A stretch of 58,584 nucleotides of DNA from Pyxidicoccus fallax. GTDB lineage: Bacteria; Myxococcota; Myxococcia; Myxococcales; Myxococcaceae. Below, piece by piece: positions 15,533-23,521 of the stretch. Under the pieces are notes generated by a model that made no database searches, was not told the DNA's origin, and was given only the letters and a program-made list of their open reading frames with translations. Position 1 is the stretch's first letter, and every line of letters starts with the position of its first letter. The stretch covers positions 1-58,584 of the forward strand of contig NZ_JABBJJ010000035.1 of the NCBI RefSeq assembly GCF_012933655.1, given 5' to 3'. The position numbers and the translations under genes were made by a program.

Positions 15533-15585
15533 CCAAGTAATTCTGACTACTTAGGTGGTCGGGGAGACAGGATTTGAACCCGTGG
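15475..15585. repeat. Right att-type direct repeat (attR side), 111 bp
   Basis: Partner of 5824-5934. It holds the last 19 codons of the integrase, a hairpin, and the identical 41-bp core (15545-15585) with the tRNA T arm and acceptor 3' strand on the reverse strand (15556-15585). Sequence beyond 15585 does not continue into a tRNA, so no complete tRNA is restored at this end either. Confidence 0.85.
15498..15530. repeat. 12-bp hairpin inside the integrase 3' end
   Basis: ACGGGCTGGAGA, nine-base loop, TCTCCAGCCCGT, a perfect 12-bp stem ending in the last integrase codon. The left repeat keeps an 11-bp version with a different loop. It could be a terminator-like structure or an integrase arm site. 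No T tract follows. Confidence 0.6.
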
Positions 15586-15729
15586 GGCCGCTCGCCGTGT
15601 GGGCCCGGGGCTGACACCAGCTCCCACGCTGCCCTACATGGCCTGGCGCGGGGCGGTCTGCTTTTCTTCGGCGTGCTCGCGACGGGATGTCCGCGGATTC
15701 GTGCCCGGGTGTCTCCAGGGCGCGGCGTC

Positions 15730-16245
15730 ATGACTTCCACTTCCCAGGTCGACATCTCCTCGCTCTACCGGCGCCACGTGGCGATGGTGCGCGGCTGCGC
15801 GCTGCGCATCCTCGGTGAGCCCTCCGCCGCCGAGGACGTGGCGCAGGAGGTGTTCATCCGCTTCCTGCAGCACCGGGAGCGCAGCGGCAATGAGCAGGAC
15901 ACCGCCGCCTTCCTCTATCGCACGTGCACCAACCTGGCCCTGAACCGGCTGCGAGACGCGCGCCGCCGCAAGGGCCTCCAACAGGCGCACCTGCCGGACG
16001 AGGAGCCGCGCAGTCCCCACTCCCCCGAGGACGGCCTCGCCCTGCGCAAGGTGCTGGCCGAGGCGGACCCGGAGCAGGCCCAGATCGCCGCCTGCTACTT
16101 CATCCACGGCATGGAGCACGAGGAGATCGCCGGCGTACTCGGCCTCCCGCGCCGCACCGTGGGCCGCCGGCTGGAGAAGTTCCGAGCCCACGCCGAGCAC
16201 ATGCTGCAAGGCGTCCGCAGAAAGGAAGCAGGCCATGGTGGTTGA
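15730..16245 (+). CDS. RNA polymerase sigma-70 factor, ECF-like
   Basis: 171 residues from the ATG at 15730. Region 2 spans residues 10-75 (SLYRRHVAMVRGCALRILGE, then SAAEDVAQEVFIRFLQH) with the usual DVAQEVFIRF core-binding motif. Region 4 spans residues 110-160 (AACYFIHGMEHEEIAGVLGL, then PRRTVGRRLEKF), an HTH of the sigma-4 type. The middle is short and there is no region 1.1 or 3, so it is ECF-like. The anti-sigma gene begins 11 bases before its stop. It likely transcribes the operon that ends in the caspase gene and perhaps the following lipoproteins. It is the first chromosomal gene right of the integrated element. Confidence 0.88.
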   Translation: MTSTSQVDISSLYRRHVAMVRGCALRILGEPSAAEDVAQEVFIRFLQHRERSGNEQDTAAFLYRTCTNLALNRLRDARRRKGLQQAHLPDEEPRSPHSPEDGLALRKVLAEADPEQAQIAACYFIHGMEHEEIAGVLGLPRRTVGRRLEKFRAHAEHMLQGVRRKEAGHGG

Positions 16246-16957
16246 GCCGTTTCCCAGGTCCAAGGCGTCCGACGACTGCCTGTCCGGGTGGCGTGTCTCA
16301 CAGGTGGTGCTCGGGCTGCTGCCTCCCGAGGAGCGCGCCCCCGCCGAGGCGCACCTCGGCACGTGTGAGCACTGCCGGAAGAAGGTGGACGCGGAGCACG
16401 CCCAGGCGCGCGCCGCGGCCTATGAGCCCGTACCCGAGGCGCTGCTCGCGGCTGCGGCGGTCGTGCCCCCGCGTCCGGTGAAGGCAGCGTGGTCGCCATG
16501 GCGGTGGGTGCCCGCGTTCGCCGCGGTGCCGGCGCTGGCGCTGGGGGTGTTCATCGCCGTGCGCACCCCGACGGAGGTGAGGCTGCCGGGCGGAACGCTC
16601 AAGGGCACCGCGTCGCTGGATGTGGCGGTTGCGCGGGACGGGACGCTCGTGGTCAACGGCATGCCGGCGGAGGAGGTCGCGGGGCTGCGGGCGGGAGACC
16701 GGCTGCGCCTGCGTGTACGTGGCACGGAGCCGTCCGCGTGGCTCATCCTCCAGGGAGACGAGGAAGGACAATGGACCCCGTACTTCGAGGGGCCGGTGCC
16801 CCAGGGCGGCTGGCTGCCGATGGGCATCACCATCACGCCGGAGGGCCGCACGCGGATGCGGCTGCTGTCGTGCGCGGAGAAGCCGCCGCGCGGCGTGCCG
16901 CCGGAGGAAGTGTGTCGCGTGCGCGTCTACGACTGGGGCCTGGCTGGAGCGCCGTGA
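16235..16957 (+). CDS. Membrane anti-sigma factor with ZAS zinc motif
   Basis: 240 residues. Residues 36-50 contain the ZAS pattern H-x3-C-x2-C (His40, Cys44, Cys47), which holds zinc and clamps ECF sigma factors. One membrane helix covers about residues 90-109 (RWVPAFAAVPALALGVFIAV). The C-terminal 130 residues lie outside the cytoplasm: beta-rich, with GTLVVNGMPAEEVAGLRAGD and WTPYFEGPVPQGGWLPMGI, similar in feel to DUF4384 domains that I know next to caspase-type genes. It overlaps the sigma gene by 11 bases and the caspase gene by 4, so sigma, anti-sigma and protease are made together. A signal sensed by the outer domain probably releases the sigma factor. Confidence 0.82.
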   Translation: MVVEPFPRSKASDDCLSGWRVSQVVLGLLPPEERAPAEAHLGTCEHCRKKVDAEHAQARAAAYEPVPEALLAAAAVVPPRPVKAAWSPWRWVPAFAAVPALALGVFIAVRTPTEVRLPGGTLKGTASLDVAVARDGTLVVNGMPAEEVAGLRAGDRLRLRVRGTEPSAWLILQGDEEGQWTPYFEGPVPQGGWLPMGITITPEGRTRMRLLSCAEKPPRGVPPEEVCRVRVYDWGLAGAP

Positions 16958-18519
16958 GCCGGCTCGCCGCGTGGGTGCTGGGCGCGTGGCTGGCCATGGT
17001 GCCCGCTGCTTCCGAGGCGAGTCAGGCGCGGTACGCGCTGCTCGTGGGCGCGCACAAGGGCAACGCGGACGAGCCCCGGCTGTACTTCGCCGGGCGGGAC
17101 GCGGAGCGGCTGCGCGAGGTGCTCGTCACGCTGGGCGACTTCCCGCAGGAGAACGTCGCCGTCCTCACCGACCCGAGCGCGGACCGGCTGCGCACCGCGC
17201 TGGCGCGGATGAACGCGCGCATCCGCGAGGAGGTGGCGCATGACCGCTCCAGCGTGCTGCTCGTCTTCTACTCGGGCCACGCGGACGCGGAGTCCCTGCA
17301 CCTGGGCGGCACGCTGCTACCGTGGGAGGAGCTGCGCAACCTCACCTCCGGCTCGTCCGCTGCGGCGCGGCTGCTGGTGGTGGACGCGTGCCGCTCCGGG
17401 CAGGCCACGCGCGTGAAGGGTACGAAGCTGGCGGCGCCCTTCGCGCTGCCTCCGGACGTGGAGTCGCACGGGCTGCCCGAGGGCTTCGCCATCCTCTCCT
17501 CGTCCGCGGCGGGCGAGAGCGCGCAGGAGTCGGACACGCTGCAGGGCTCCTTCTTCACGCACCACCTGGTGGCGGCCCTGCGCGGGGTGGCGGACACCAG
17601 CGCGGACGGGCTCGTCAGCCTCGCGGAGGCGTACCAGTACGCGGCGGACCGGACGGTGGCGAGCACCGTGGCCACGATGGGCGGCGTGCAGCACCCCACG
17701 TATCTGTATGAATTGAAGGGCCGCTCGGAGCTGGTGCTCACGCGGCCGGGCCGCAACCAGGGACTGGCGGCGGTGCGGCTGGAGGACGCGGGGCAGTACT
17801 ACTTCCGGCAGGGCGGGCGCGACGGCCCGATGGTGCTGGAGGCCGGCATCTCCCGGGAGGCGCGCACGGCGCGGCTGGTGCCTGGGACGTACTTCGTGCA
17901 GCACCGCCTGCCGGACCGGCTGCGCGAGGCGCGCGTGGTGGCGGAGGAGGGCAAGCCGCTGGCGCTGTCGCACGTGTCGTGGAGCGTGGTGGAGCTGGAC
18001 CAGCTCGTGCGCAAGGGCGGCGGTGGCAGGTCCGTCTGGACGCTGAGCGGGTGGGGCGGTGGGGCCGCGAGCCTGCTGGAGGGCTACCCCTTCGTACCGG
18101 CCGGCGCGGTGCAGGTGTCGCTGGACACGGAGGCCCTCACGCTGGACGCGCAGGTGGAGCTGGCGCGGGTGGGCTTCACGGAGGAGCGCTTCGAGCGGCG
18201 GCTCACGTCCGCGGCGGTGCGCGCGGGGGCTCGCAAGGTGTTCGACGTGGGGCGCTTCTCCCTGTCGGGTGGCGTGCGCGTGGGCGCCACGTACGTGGAC
18301 CAGCGCTTCTTCGGACGCACGGCGCCGCGCAACTGGCAGGTGGTGCCGCAGCTGGACACGCTGCTGCGCGCGGACCTGCACCTGCCCCGGGGCTTCTTCG
18401 TGGGCGGGGAGGTGGGGGTGCGCGCGTCGCGGGTGCGGGTGCTCCCGGCCTCCGAGCGGGAAGTGGTGCGCACGCCGGTGGCGCCGATGTTCTCGGTGGG
18501 CACCGGGCTGCGCTGGTGA
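16954..18519 (+). CDS. Exported caspase-fold (C14) protease with C-terminal beta-barrel-like domain
   Basis: 521 residues from a GTG whose last bases overlap the anti-sigma stop (GTGA). Residues 1-23 are a signal peptide (LAAWVLGAWLAMVPAASEAS). Residues 26-265 are a caspase p20-type domain: RYALLVGAHKGN opening strand, catalytic His109 in VFYSGHAD, catalytic Cys146 in VVDACRSG, and a late strand region with QGSFFTHHLV and a QHPTYL segment near 250. Residues 350-521 alternate short beta strands with turns and end in FSVGTGLRW, the aromatic-ended last strand typical of outer-membrane barrels. It should therefore act in the periplasm or at the outer membrane. Substrate unknown; both catalytic residues are intact. 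Confidence 0.82.
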   Translation: MSRLAAWVLGAWLAMVPAASEASQARYALLVGAHKGNADEPRLYFAGRDAERLREVLVTLGDFPQENVAVLTDPSADRLRTALARMNARIREEVAHDRSSVLLVFYSGHADAESLHLGGTLLPWEELRNLTSGSSAAARLLVVDACRSGQATRVKGTKLAAPFALPPDVESHGLPEGFAILSSSAAGESAQESDTLQGSFFTHHLVAALRGVADTSADGLVSLAEAYQYAADRTVASTVATMGGVQHPTYLYELKGRSELVLTRPGRNQGLAAVRLEDAGQYYFRQGGRDGPMVLEAGISREARTARLVPGTYFVQHRLPDRLREARVVAEEGKPLALSHVSWSVVELDQLVRKGGGGRSVWTLSGWGGGAASLLEGYPFVPAGAVQVSLDTEALTLDAQVELARVGFTEERFERRLTSAAVRAGARKVFDVGRFSLSGGVRVGATYVDQRFFGRTAPRNWQVVPQLDTLLRADLHLPRGFFVGGEVGVRASRVRVLPASEREVVRTPVAPMFSVGTGLRW

Positions 18520-18613
18520 TGTCCGCGGAAAAGGACTCCCGGGTCTTCCTGGCATCAACGGCGCGCGGCGGTGGCCGGACGGTTCGCGCGCATCTCTTCC
18601 GTGGAGTCGTGTC

Positions 18614-19264
18614 ATGAAGCTGAGCCGTTTCGTGAAGTCCCTGGTCGTGTCGTGCGCGCTCGGGAGCACCGCGGGGTGCGGTGAGGCGCTGAGGGATGGC
18701 GAGTACGTGGGCGAGGCCATCTACGTGGTGCAGGGCGACGTGAAGTCGCTGGCGCCCGTCGAGGAGGGGGGGACGACGCGCGTCACCCTGGCCTGGGACA
18801 ACTGGGTTCGTGAAGGAGACATCATCAGCTTCCAGGGCGTGGAGCTGACCAGCAAGAATCCCCCGTTCGACTATGAGCTCCGCGTCGTCGAGCCTCCGGC
18901 CCTGGAGATGCTCAACGAGCTGGAGGATGGCCGCATCGGTTTCGCGTACCTCTACGTCTACGAGGACCTGGATGGGGATGGGCGGCCCGACCATGGTCAG
19001 TCTGACTGGAGCAGCCTGCGGGGGATGGCGCGCAACCACGTGGTTGTCTACGTGCCTGAGCTCACCGGGGGGCTGAAGGCGACGCTGCGAGAGTTGGAGC
19101 TCTTCACCAACGTGGACGCGCTGAAGCCGGGCTTCAATCTGGCGCGCGGCGTCTGCGCGACGGAAGAGAACACCTTCGACAAGCTGGAGATTGTCCCCAA
19201 CGAGCCCGTCACCGTCTCCGCGCCGGACGACGGGAGCGTGCCGTCCTGTATCAACTACCACTGA
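18614..19264 (+). CDS. Lipoprotein of unknown function
   Basis: 216 residues from the ATG at 18614. The signal RFVKSLVVSCALGSTAGC ends in a lipobox with Cys at residue 22. The mature part is acidic and beta-rich, with YVVQGDVKSLAPVEEG, then VTLAWDNWVREGDIISFQGV and a calcium-like loop EDLDGDGRPDHGQSD. No family is recognised. It is 94 bases after the caspase gene, in the same direction, and may be part of the same regulon. It could be a surface-exposed lipoprotein or a partner of the protease operon. Confidence 0.75.
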   Translation: MKLSRFVKSLVVSCALGSTAGCGEALRDGEYVGEAIYVVQGDVKSLAPVEEGGTTRVTLAWDNWVREGDIISFQGVELTSKNPPFDYELRVVEPPALEMLNELEDGRIGFAYLYVYEDLDGDGRPDHGQSDWSSLRGMARNHVVVYVPELTGGLKATLRELELFTNVDALKPGFNLARGVCATEENTFDKLEIVPNEPVTVSAPDDGSVPSCINYH

Positions 19265-19344
19265 GCAGATGAGTCGCACATCGCGGTGACAGCTGTCGTC
19301 CCTCCCGGTGTTCCAGGCCGCGAACCCGTGGTGGAGGATGACGG

Positions 19345-20676
19345 ATGTCGCGATGGTTGCGGATGTGGGCCCTGCCGGCCCTGGTGACGCTGGCCGGCTG
19401 TGGGAAGGACGATGACGGAGGAGACCCGACTCCTCCCTCGAAGGCACTGGAGGGGACGTGGCGCACGGAGGGGCACGGCTACTCCGTGCGCTTCGAGAAG
19501 GACACGGTGACGTTCTACGAGGTCACCGAGGTGAGCTGCCTGCCGTCCATCTCGGGCACGCTGGAGGACGGAGTGCTTCCCGGGATTGGCCTGACGTTCA
19601 AAGCCGACGGGGACCGGATGCTCATCCAGAGTGCCGGGACGGTGCACATCGCCGCCACGCGGGCGCCGCTTCCGGAGGTGTGCTCACGGACGTTGCCGCC
19701 GGACGACCCGGTCTCCAACTTCGAGGTCTTCTGGCACACCTTCGCCGAGCAGTACGCGCTGTTCGACCTCTATGGGGTCGACTGGAAGGCGCGCTACGCG
19801 CAGTTCCGGCCGCGCGTTCCGGCGGCGACGACGGACGACGCGCTCTTCGCGCTGCTGTCCGAGATGCTCGTGCCCCTGCCGGACGCGCATACCTACCTCG
19901 TCGCGGGTGAGCGGACCTTCGAGCCCAAGCCCAGGCCCGCGTGGGCAGAGCATTACCTGGAAGAGCTCACGACGTATGTCGACACGCACTACCGCGGTGG
20001 GCCGGGAGTGACGGTGGTGGGAGGGGGAAGGCTCGCGTGGAAGTCGCTCAACGAGCGCGTCGGGTACATCTACATCGGGGGCATGGCCGGCTTCCCCGGG
20101 GAGATGAGCGACGAAGGGACCGAGATGGCCGCGGCGGGTCGTGCCATCGACGAGGCCCTGGAGGCGCTGGGCGACAAGGAGGCGCTCATCGTGGATGTGC
20201 GCTTCAACCTCGGCGGCTATGACGCCGTGTCGCTGGCCATCGCGAGCCGCTTCACCGAGGCAAAGCAGCTGGCCTTCACGAAGAAGGCTCGCGCGGGTGC
20301 GGGCTTCACCCCGCCGCGCGAGCATCACTTCTCTCCGGCAGGGCCCCGGCAGTACACCCGGCCCGTCTATCTGCTCACGAGCCAGGTGACGGTGAGTGCC
20401 GCGGAGATCTTCACCATGGCCATGAGCGCGCTCCCGCACATCACCGTGCTGGGCGAGCGGACGAATGGTGCCCATTCCGACGCGCTCTCCCGGACGCTTC
20501 CGAACGGCTGGAAGGTGAGCCTCTCGCACGAGGTGTACACCGCGCCGGATGGTCAGGTGTACGAGCGGATCGGGCTGCCTCCCGACGTCGAGCTGGACAT
20601 GGACGTGCCGAGCCTCGTGGCGGGCACGGACCGCATCCTCCAGGAAGCGCTCCAGCGCGCGATGACTGGCGGCTGA
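19345..20676 (+). CDS. S41-type (C-terminal processing) peptidase lipoprotein
   Basis: 443 residues from the ATG at 19345. Lipoprotein signal (WALPALVTLAGCGKD, Cys19). Residues 30-120 form a small beta domain (LEGTWRTEGHGYSVRFEKDT). The rest is a tail-specific-protease-like domain: FWHTFAEQYALFDLYGVDW, LVPLPDAHTYL, GYIYIGGMAGFPGEM, then IVDVRFNLGGYD, the nucleophile region VYLLTSQVTVSAAEIFTMA (Ser in VSAAE) and GERTNGAHSD. I do not see a PDZ domain. It is a periplasmic or outer-membrane serine protease. As the second protease in this stretch, after the caspase gene, it hints at an envelope proteolysis cluster, although shared control is not shown. Confidence 0.82.
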   Translation: MSRWLRMWALPALVTLAGCGKDDDGGDPTPPSKALEGTWRTEGHGYSVRFEKDTVTFYEVTEVSCLPSISGTLEDGVLPGIGLTFKADGDRMLIQSAGTVHIAATRAPLPEVCSRTLPPDDPVSNFEVFWHTFAEQYALFDLYGVDWKARYAQFRPRVPAATTDDALFALLSEMLVPLPDAHTYLVAGERTFEPKPRPAWAEHYLEELTTYVDTHYRGGPGVTVVGGGRLAWKSLNERVGYIYIGGMAGFPGEMSDEGTEMAAAGRAIDEALEALGDKEALIVDVRFNLGGYDAVSLAIASRFTEAKQLAFTKKARAGAGFTPPREHHFSPAGPRQYTRPVYLLTSQVTVSAAEIFTMAMSALPHITVLGERTNGAHSDALSRTLPNGWKVSLSHEVYTAPDGQVYERIGLPPDVELDMDVPSLVAGTDRILQEALQRAMTGG

Positions 20677-20678
20677 GC

Positions 20679-20777
20679 CTGGCCGCGGCCCGCGCCCGGG
20701 TGGACGAGATACTGAGGGTGGAAACGGTGCCGCTGTACCTCGAAGAGGTACGCGCGCTCCTGCGCAAGAGGGGGTAG
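20679..20777 (+). pseudogene. Possible orphan C-terminal gene tail
   Basis: A 32-codon frame with no start reads LAAARARVDEILRVETVPLY then LEEVRALLRKRG and a stop, wedged between the S41 stop and the kinase stop. The helical, charged composition is protein-like, but the stretch is short and could be chance. It may be what remains of a gene that once followed the peptidase. Confidence 0.3.
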
Positions 20778-20780
20778 CGC

Positions 20781-23417
20781 TCAGTCGCCCTTCGTGAGCT
20801 TCTGGATGGCATCGCTGGCCTCGCCATGACCACAGCCGAGCAGTCCCCCCCTCTTGGGTTGCTCGGTGACCCGCTTGAGCGCGGGAATGGCGTCAGCGTC
20901 TCCGAGCTTCCCGAGCCGCTGTGCGGACAGGGCGCGAATGTCGCAGTCCTTCGATTCCATCGCCGCGATGTACGCGGCCACCAGGTCCACGCCGTCCGTG
21001 GCCTCGGCCTGCTCCAGGTAACGCAGCGCACCCCATTGACGCAGCGAGAAGGGCTCCTCCGCGAGAGCCTCGAAACGCGAATACACCCGCGCCTTGGGGA
21101 GTCGAGCCAGCTGCTTCGCCAGCCACTCGCTCCCGTCCCGGCCGTAGTCCTCGGCGAGCCCATCCAGGACCCGATCGTCGACCTCCGGGAGCACGGTCTG
21201 GTCCAGCTTGGAGATATGCGAGTGCTCGGTGCGGTGCGCGTTCTGGGCGTGGAGCAGCGCCGCGCGCGCCCATTGCCAGTCAGGGTCCCGCTGCTTGTCG
21301 GGCGGCGCGTCGTCCAACACCTTCTTGGCGTCGTCCTTCTTGCCTTCCTCCAGGAGCGCGAACGCCCGCACGGCGGGGTTCTGCTGGTGCACCCACCAGG
21401 CCGTGCCCGCGCCCAACAGTGCCACCGCACCCACGAGCATCACCAGCCAGCGTGGCACCCGGCGCAGCATCGCCACCGCCGCCGGCAGGCGCTCCGTCGC
21501 GAACCGCGAGCGCTCTCGCAGGAACACGCCGGCCCCGCGCAGCCGCTCCTTCATGCGCGCCACCGCAGCGCGCGTTCCCGTGGCGACCGGGGAGAACGCC
21601 CCCTTCACCCGGCCCAGCAGCGGCGCCAGCTTCGTGCCCATGCCGCCCGACGGGGCGAAGCGGTCACCGAAGGGTGGGCCCTCCGCCGCGCGCTGGCAGC
21701 GGTAGAGCTGCAGCTGCTCCTCGCGGCCGGGCAGGGTGATGGTGCCGCACGGCTCGGCGGTGGCCTCGGCGCGGTTGCGCGCCAGGTTCACCGCCTCGGT
21801 GAACGTCACTTCGTCCGCGGCGGCCACGTGCTCCACCGACTCCACCACCTCCATGGGCTCGCCCAGCACCGTGTCGCTCGTGACGAGCACCTCGCCCGCG
21901 TGCAGGCACACGCGCACGTGCAGCTGCGCCTCCGGCGGCAACGTCTGGTTGTGGCGCCACAGCCGGTCCTGCATGGCCATGCCGCACAGCACGCCCGCCG
22001 TGGGGGAGCGGAACACCACCAGCAGCGCATCCCCGCGCTTCTGGATGAGCTTGCCCTCGTGCTCCTTCACCAGGGGCATCAGGAGCCGGTCATGCATCTC
22101 CAGCATCCGCGCGTTCTCTTCGTGCGTCTGCCGGCTGGTGCGCTCGGTGAAGCCCTGGATGTCGGTGAGCATCACCGTCAGGTTCTGCGGCTTCACCACC
22201 GACGCGCCGCCTGTTACAGAGGCCACGCTGCCGGACGGCCGCGTCCCGAAGGCCGCCGTCCCCGAGCGTACCGCCACCGGCGCCACGGCCCCGGAGGCGA
22301 CGCGGCCCGTCCCGTACGCGCCGCCTCCCATGCCGAACGCCGCGGTGCCACTGCCGTGCGGAGTCGCAGCCGGAGCGTTCCCCGCGAAGACGGCGGTGCC
22401 GCTCGGCCCCGCGGACACGGAGGCGGCCTCACCCCCGCCGAAGACGGCGGTGCCGGACGAGGGCGTGCCCCGCTGCGGCACATGCACCGGCGTGCCCATG
22501 CCGGGCGTGAATGCGGCCAGCGCCGAGTACGCCGCGGCCAACGCGTCCGCCAGCTCGTGCGCGTTCTGCGGCCGCTTCAATGGGTCCTTCTCCAGCAGGC
22601 GCATCACCAGCGACAGCAGCCCCACGAAGCGCGACAGCGAGGGCGCCGCCCGGTCCAACGGCAGCGGCGCGTGCGAGGCGTGCTGCGCCAGGAAGTGGCG
22701 CGGCGAGGGCCCGTCGAAGGGCAGCCGCCCGGCCAGCACGCGGTACATCAGCACCCCGAAGCAGTACAGGTCGCTGCGCGTGTCCACCTTCGCGCCCACC
22801 GCCTGCTCCGGAGAGAGGTACTCCGGGGTGCCCAGCACCACGCCCACCTGGCTGACGGCGCTGCCGGCCTCGGGCTCCACCAGCCGGGCGATGCCGAAGT
22901 CCAAGAGCCGCGCCTGCTCCCCGCGCGCGCCCGGGGAGATGAAGACGTTCTCCGGCTTCAGGTCGCGGTGGATGATGCCCTTGTCGTGGATGGCGGCCAG
23001 GCCTTCCGCGAGCTGCTGGAGCAGCGGCAGCGCGCGGCCCGGCGGCATGGGGCCGGGGAGGAGCGCGTCGTAGAGGCTCTGCCCCTCCACGAACTCCATG
23101 ACGAGGCAGGCGTGGTCCCCGGACTCGCCGAAGTCGACGATGTGCACCACCGCCGGGTGCTCCACGGCGGACAGGAGGCGGGCCTCGCGCTTGAAGCGCT
23201 CGGCCATGCCGGCCTGGGCGTGGAGGTCCTGGTGGAGGACCTTGATGGCCACCTTGCGGCCCAGGGAGACCTGCTCCCCCAGGTACACCTCGCCCATTCC
23301 GCCAGAGCCCAACGGACGGAGGACCCGGAAGCGACCTTCGAGGACGAGAGAGTCAGGGGCCAACACGCCGGACGCATATAGTCCGACTCCAGGGCGGGGT
23401 GCATGTCGTTCCTGCAC
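20781..23417 (-). CDS. Ser/Thr protein kinase fused to a class III nucleotide-cyclase domain
   Basis: Up to 878 residues. The start is uncertain: GTG at 23417 is used, and a GTG at 23366 is an alternative. The kinase domain (about 25-290) has the glycine loop GSGGMGEVYLG, Lys in VAIKVL, HRDLKPEN, DFGIAR and the APE-equivalent SPEQ. A Gly/Ala-rich linker follows. Residues 405-575 are a class III cyclase homology domain: LTDIQGF with the first metal Asp, then KRGDALLVVF with the second. Substrate-pocket and transition-state residues are not clear. One membrane helix lies at about 655-675 (LVMLVGAVALLGAGTAWWV), followed by HEAT-like repeats (LGDADAIPALKRV) facing out. It is transcribed divergently from the giant TPR gene with only 104 bases between them. 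Confidence 0.88.
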   Translation of the reverse strand: MQERHAPRPGVGLYASGVLAPDSLVLEGRFRVLRPLGSGGMGEVYLGEQVSLGRKVAIKVLHQDLHAQAGMAERFKREARLLSAVEHPAVVHIVDFGESGDHACLVMEFVEGQSLYDALLPGPMPPGRALPLLQQLAEGLAAIHDKGIIHRDLKPENVFISPGARGEQARLLDFGIARLVEPEAGSAVSQVGVVLGTPEYLSPEQAVGAKVDTRSDLYCFGVLMYRVLAGRLPFDGPSPRHFLAQHASHAPLPLDRAAPSLSRFVGLLSLVMRLLEKDPLKRPQNAHELADALAAAYSALAAFTPGMGTPVHVPQRGTPSSGTAVFGGGEAASVSAGPSGTAVFAGNAPAATPHGSGTAAFGMGGGAYGTGRVASGAVAPVAVRSGTAAFGTRPSGSVASVTGGASVVKPQNLTVMLTDIQGFTERTSRQTHEENARMLEMHDRLLMPLVKEHEGKLIQKRGDALLVVFRSPTAGVLCGMAMQDRLWRHNQTLPPEAQLHVRVCLHAGEVLVTSDTVLGEPMEVVESVEHVAAADEVTFTEAVNLARNRAEATAEPCGTITLPGREEQLQLYRCQRAAEGPPFGDRFAPSGGMGTKLAPLLGRVKGAFSPVATGTRAAVARMKERLRGAGVFLRERSRFATERLPAAVAMLRRVPRWLVMLVGAVALLGAGTAWWVHQQNPAVRAFALLEEGKKDDAKKVLDDAPPDKQRDPDWQWARAALLHAQNAHRTEHSHISKLDQTVLPEVDDRVLDGLAEDYGRDGSEWLAKQLARLPKARVYSRFEALAEEPFSLRQWGALRYLEQAEATDGVDLVAAYIAAMESKDCDIRALSAQRLGKLGDADAIPALKRVTEQPKRGGLLGCGHGEASDAIQKLTKGD

Positions 23418-23521
23418 GCCGGCTTGCAGGAGTCATCACGCCTCGTTGCCTGCTCCACAAGCGGGGGGATTGTCAGAAATTTCGAGGGCTTGGAGAGCGT
23501 GCTACCCTCGCGTCCTCCGCG

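Larger units (their letters stand above)
5935..15585. mobile_element. Integrative genomic element of about 9.65 kb with tyrosine integrase
   Basis: The element lies between two identical 41-bp cores (5894-5934 and 15545-15585), each containing a tRNA 3' end, and one core copy counts as part of the element. An excisionase-like gene and a tyrosine integrase lie at the right end, with the integrase stop 12 bases from the right core. Cargo genes have lower and more variable GC than the flanks, notably 6.8-9.1 kb, and most are hypotheticals. No conjugation, replication or phage structural genes are recognised. It therefore looks like a small integrative or mobilisable island, or a satellite, rather than a prophage. 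Confidence 0.8.

Noticed and set aside
16489..16953. Upstream extension of the caspase frame
   Set aside because: It overlaps the anti-sigma gene in another frame and reads as Arg/Gly shadow. The GTG at 16954 overlapping the anti-sigma stop gives a proper signal peptide.
20826..23381. A long forward frame across the kinase-cyclase gene
   Set aside because: It has no recognisable motif and is rich in His, Arg and Gln. The reverse frame contains every kinase and cyclase motif.
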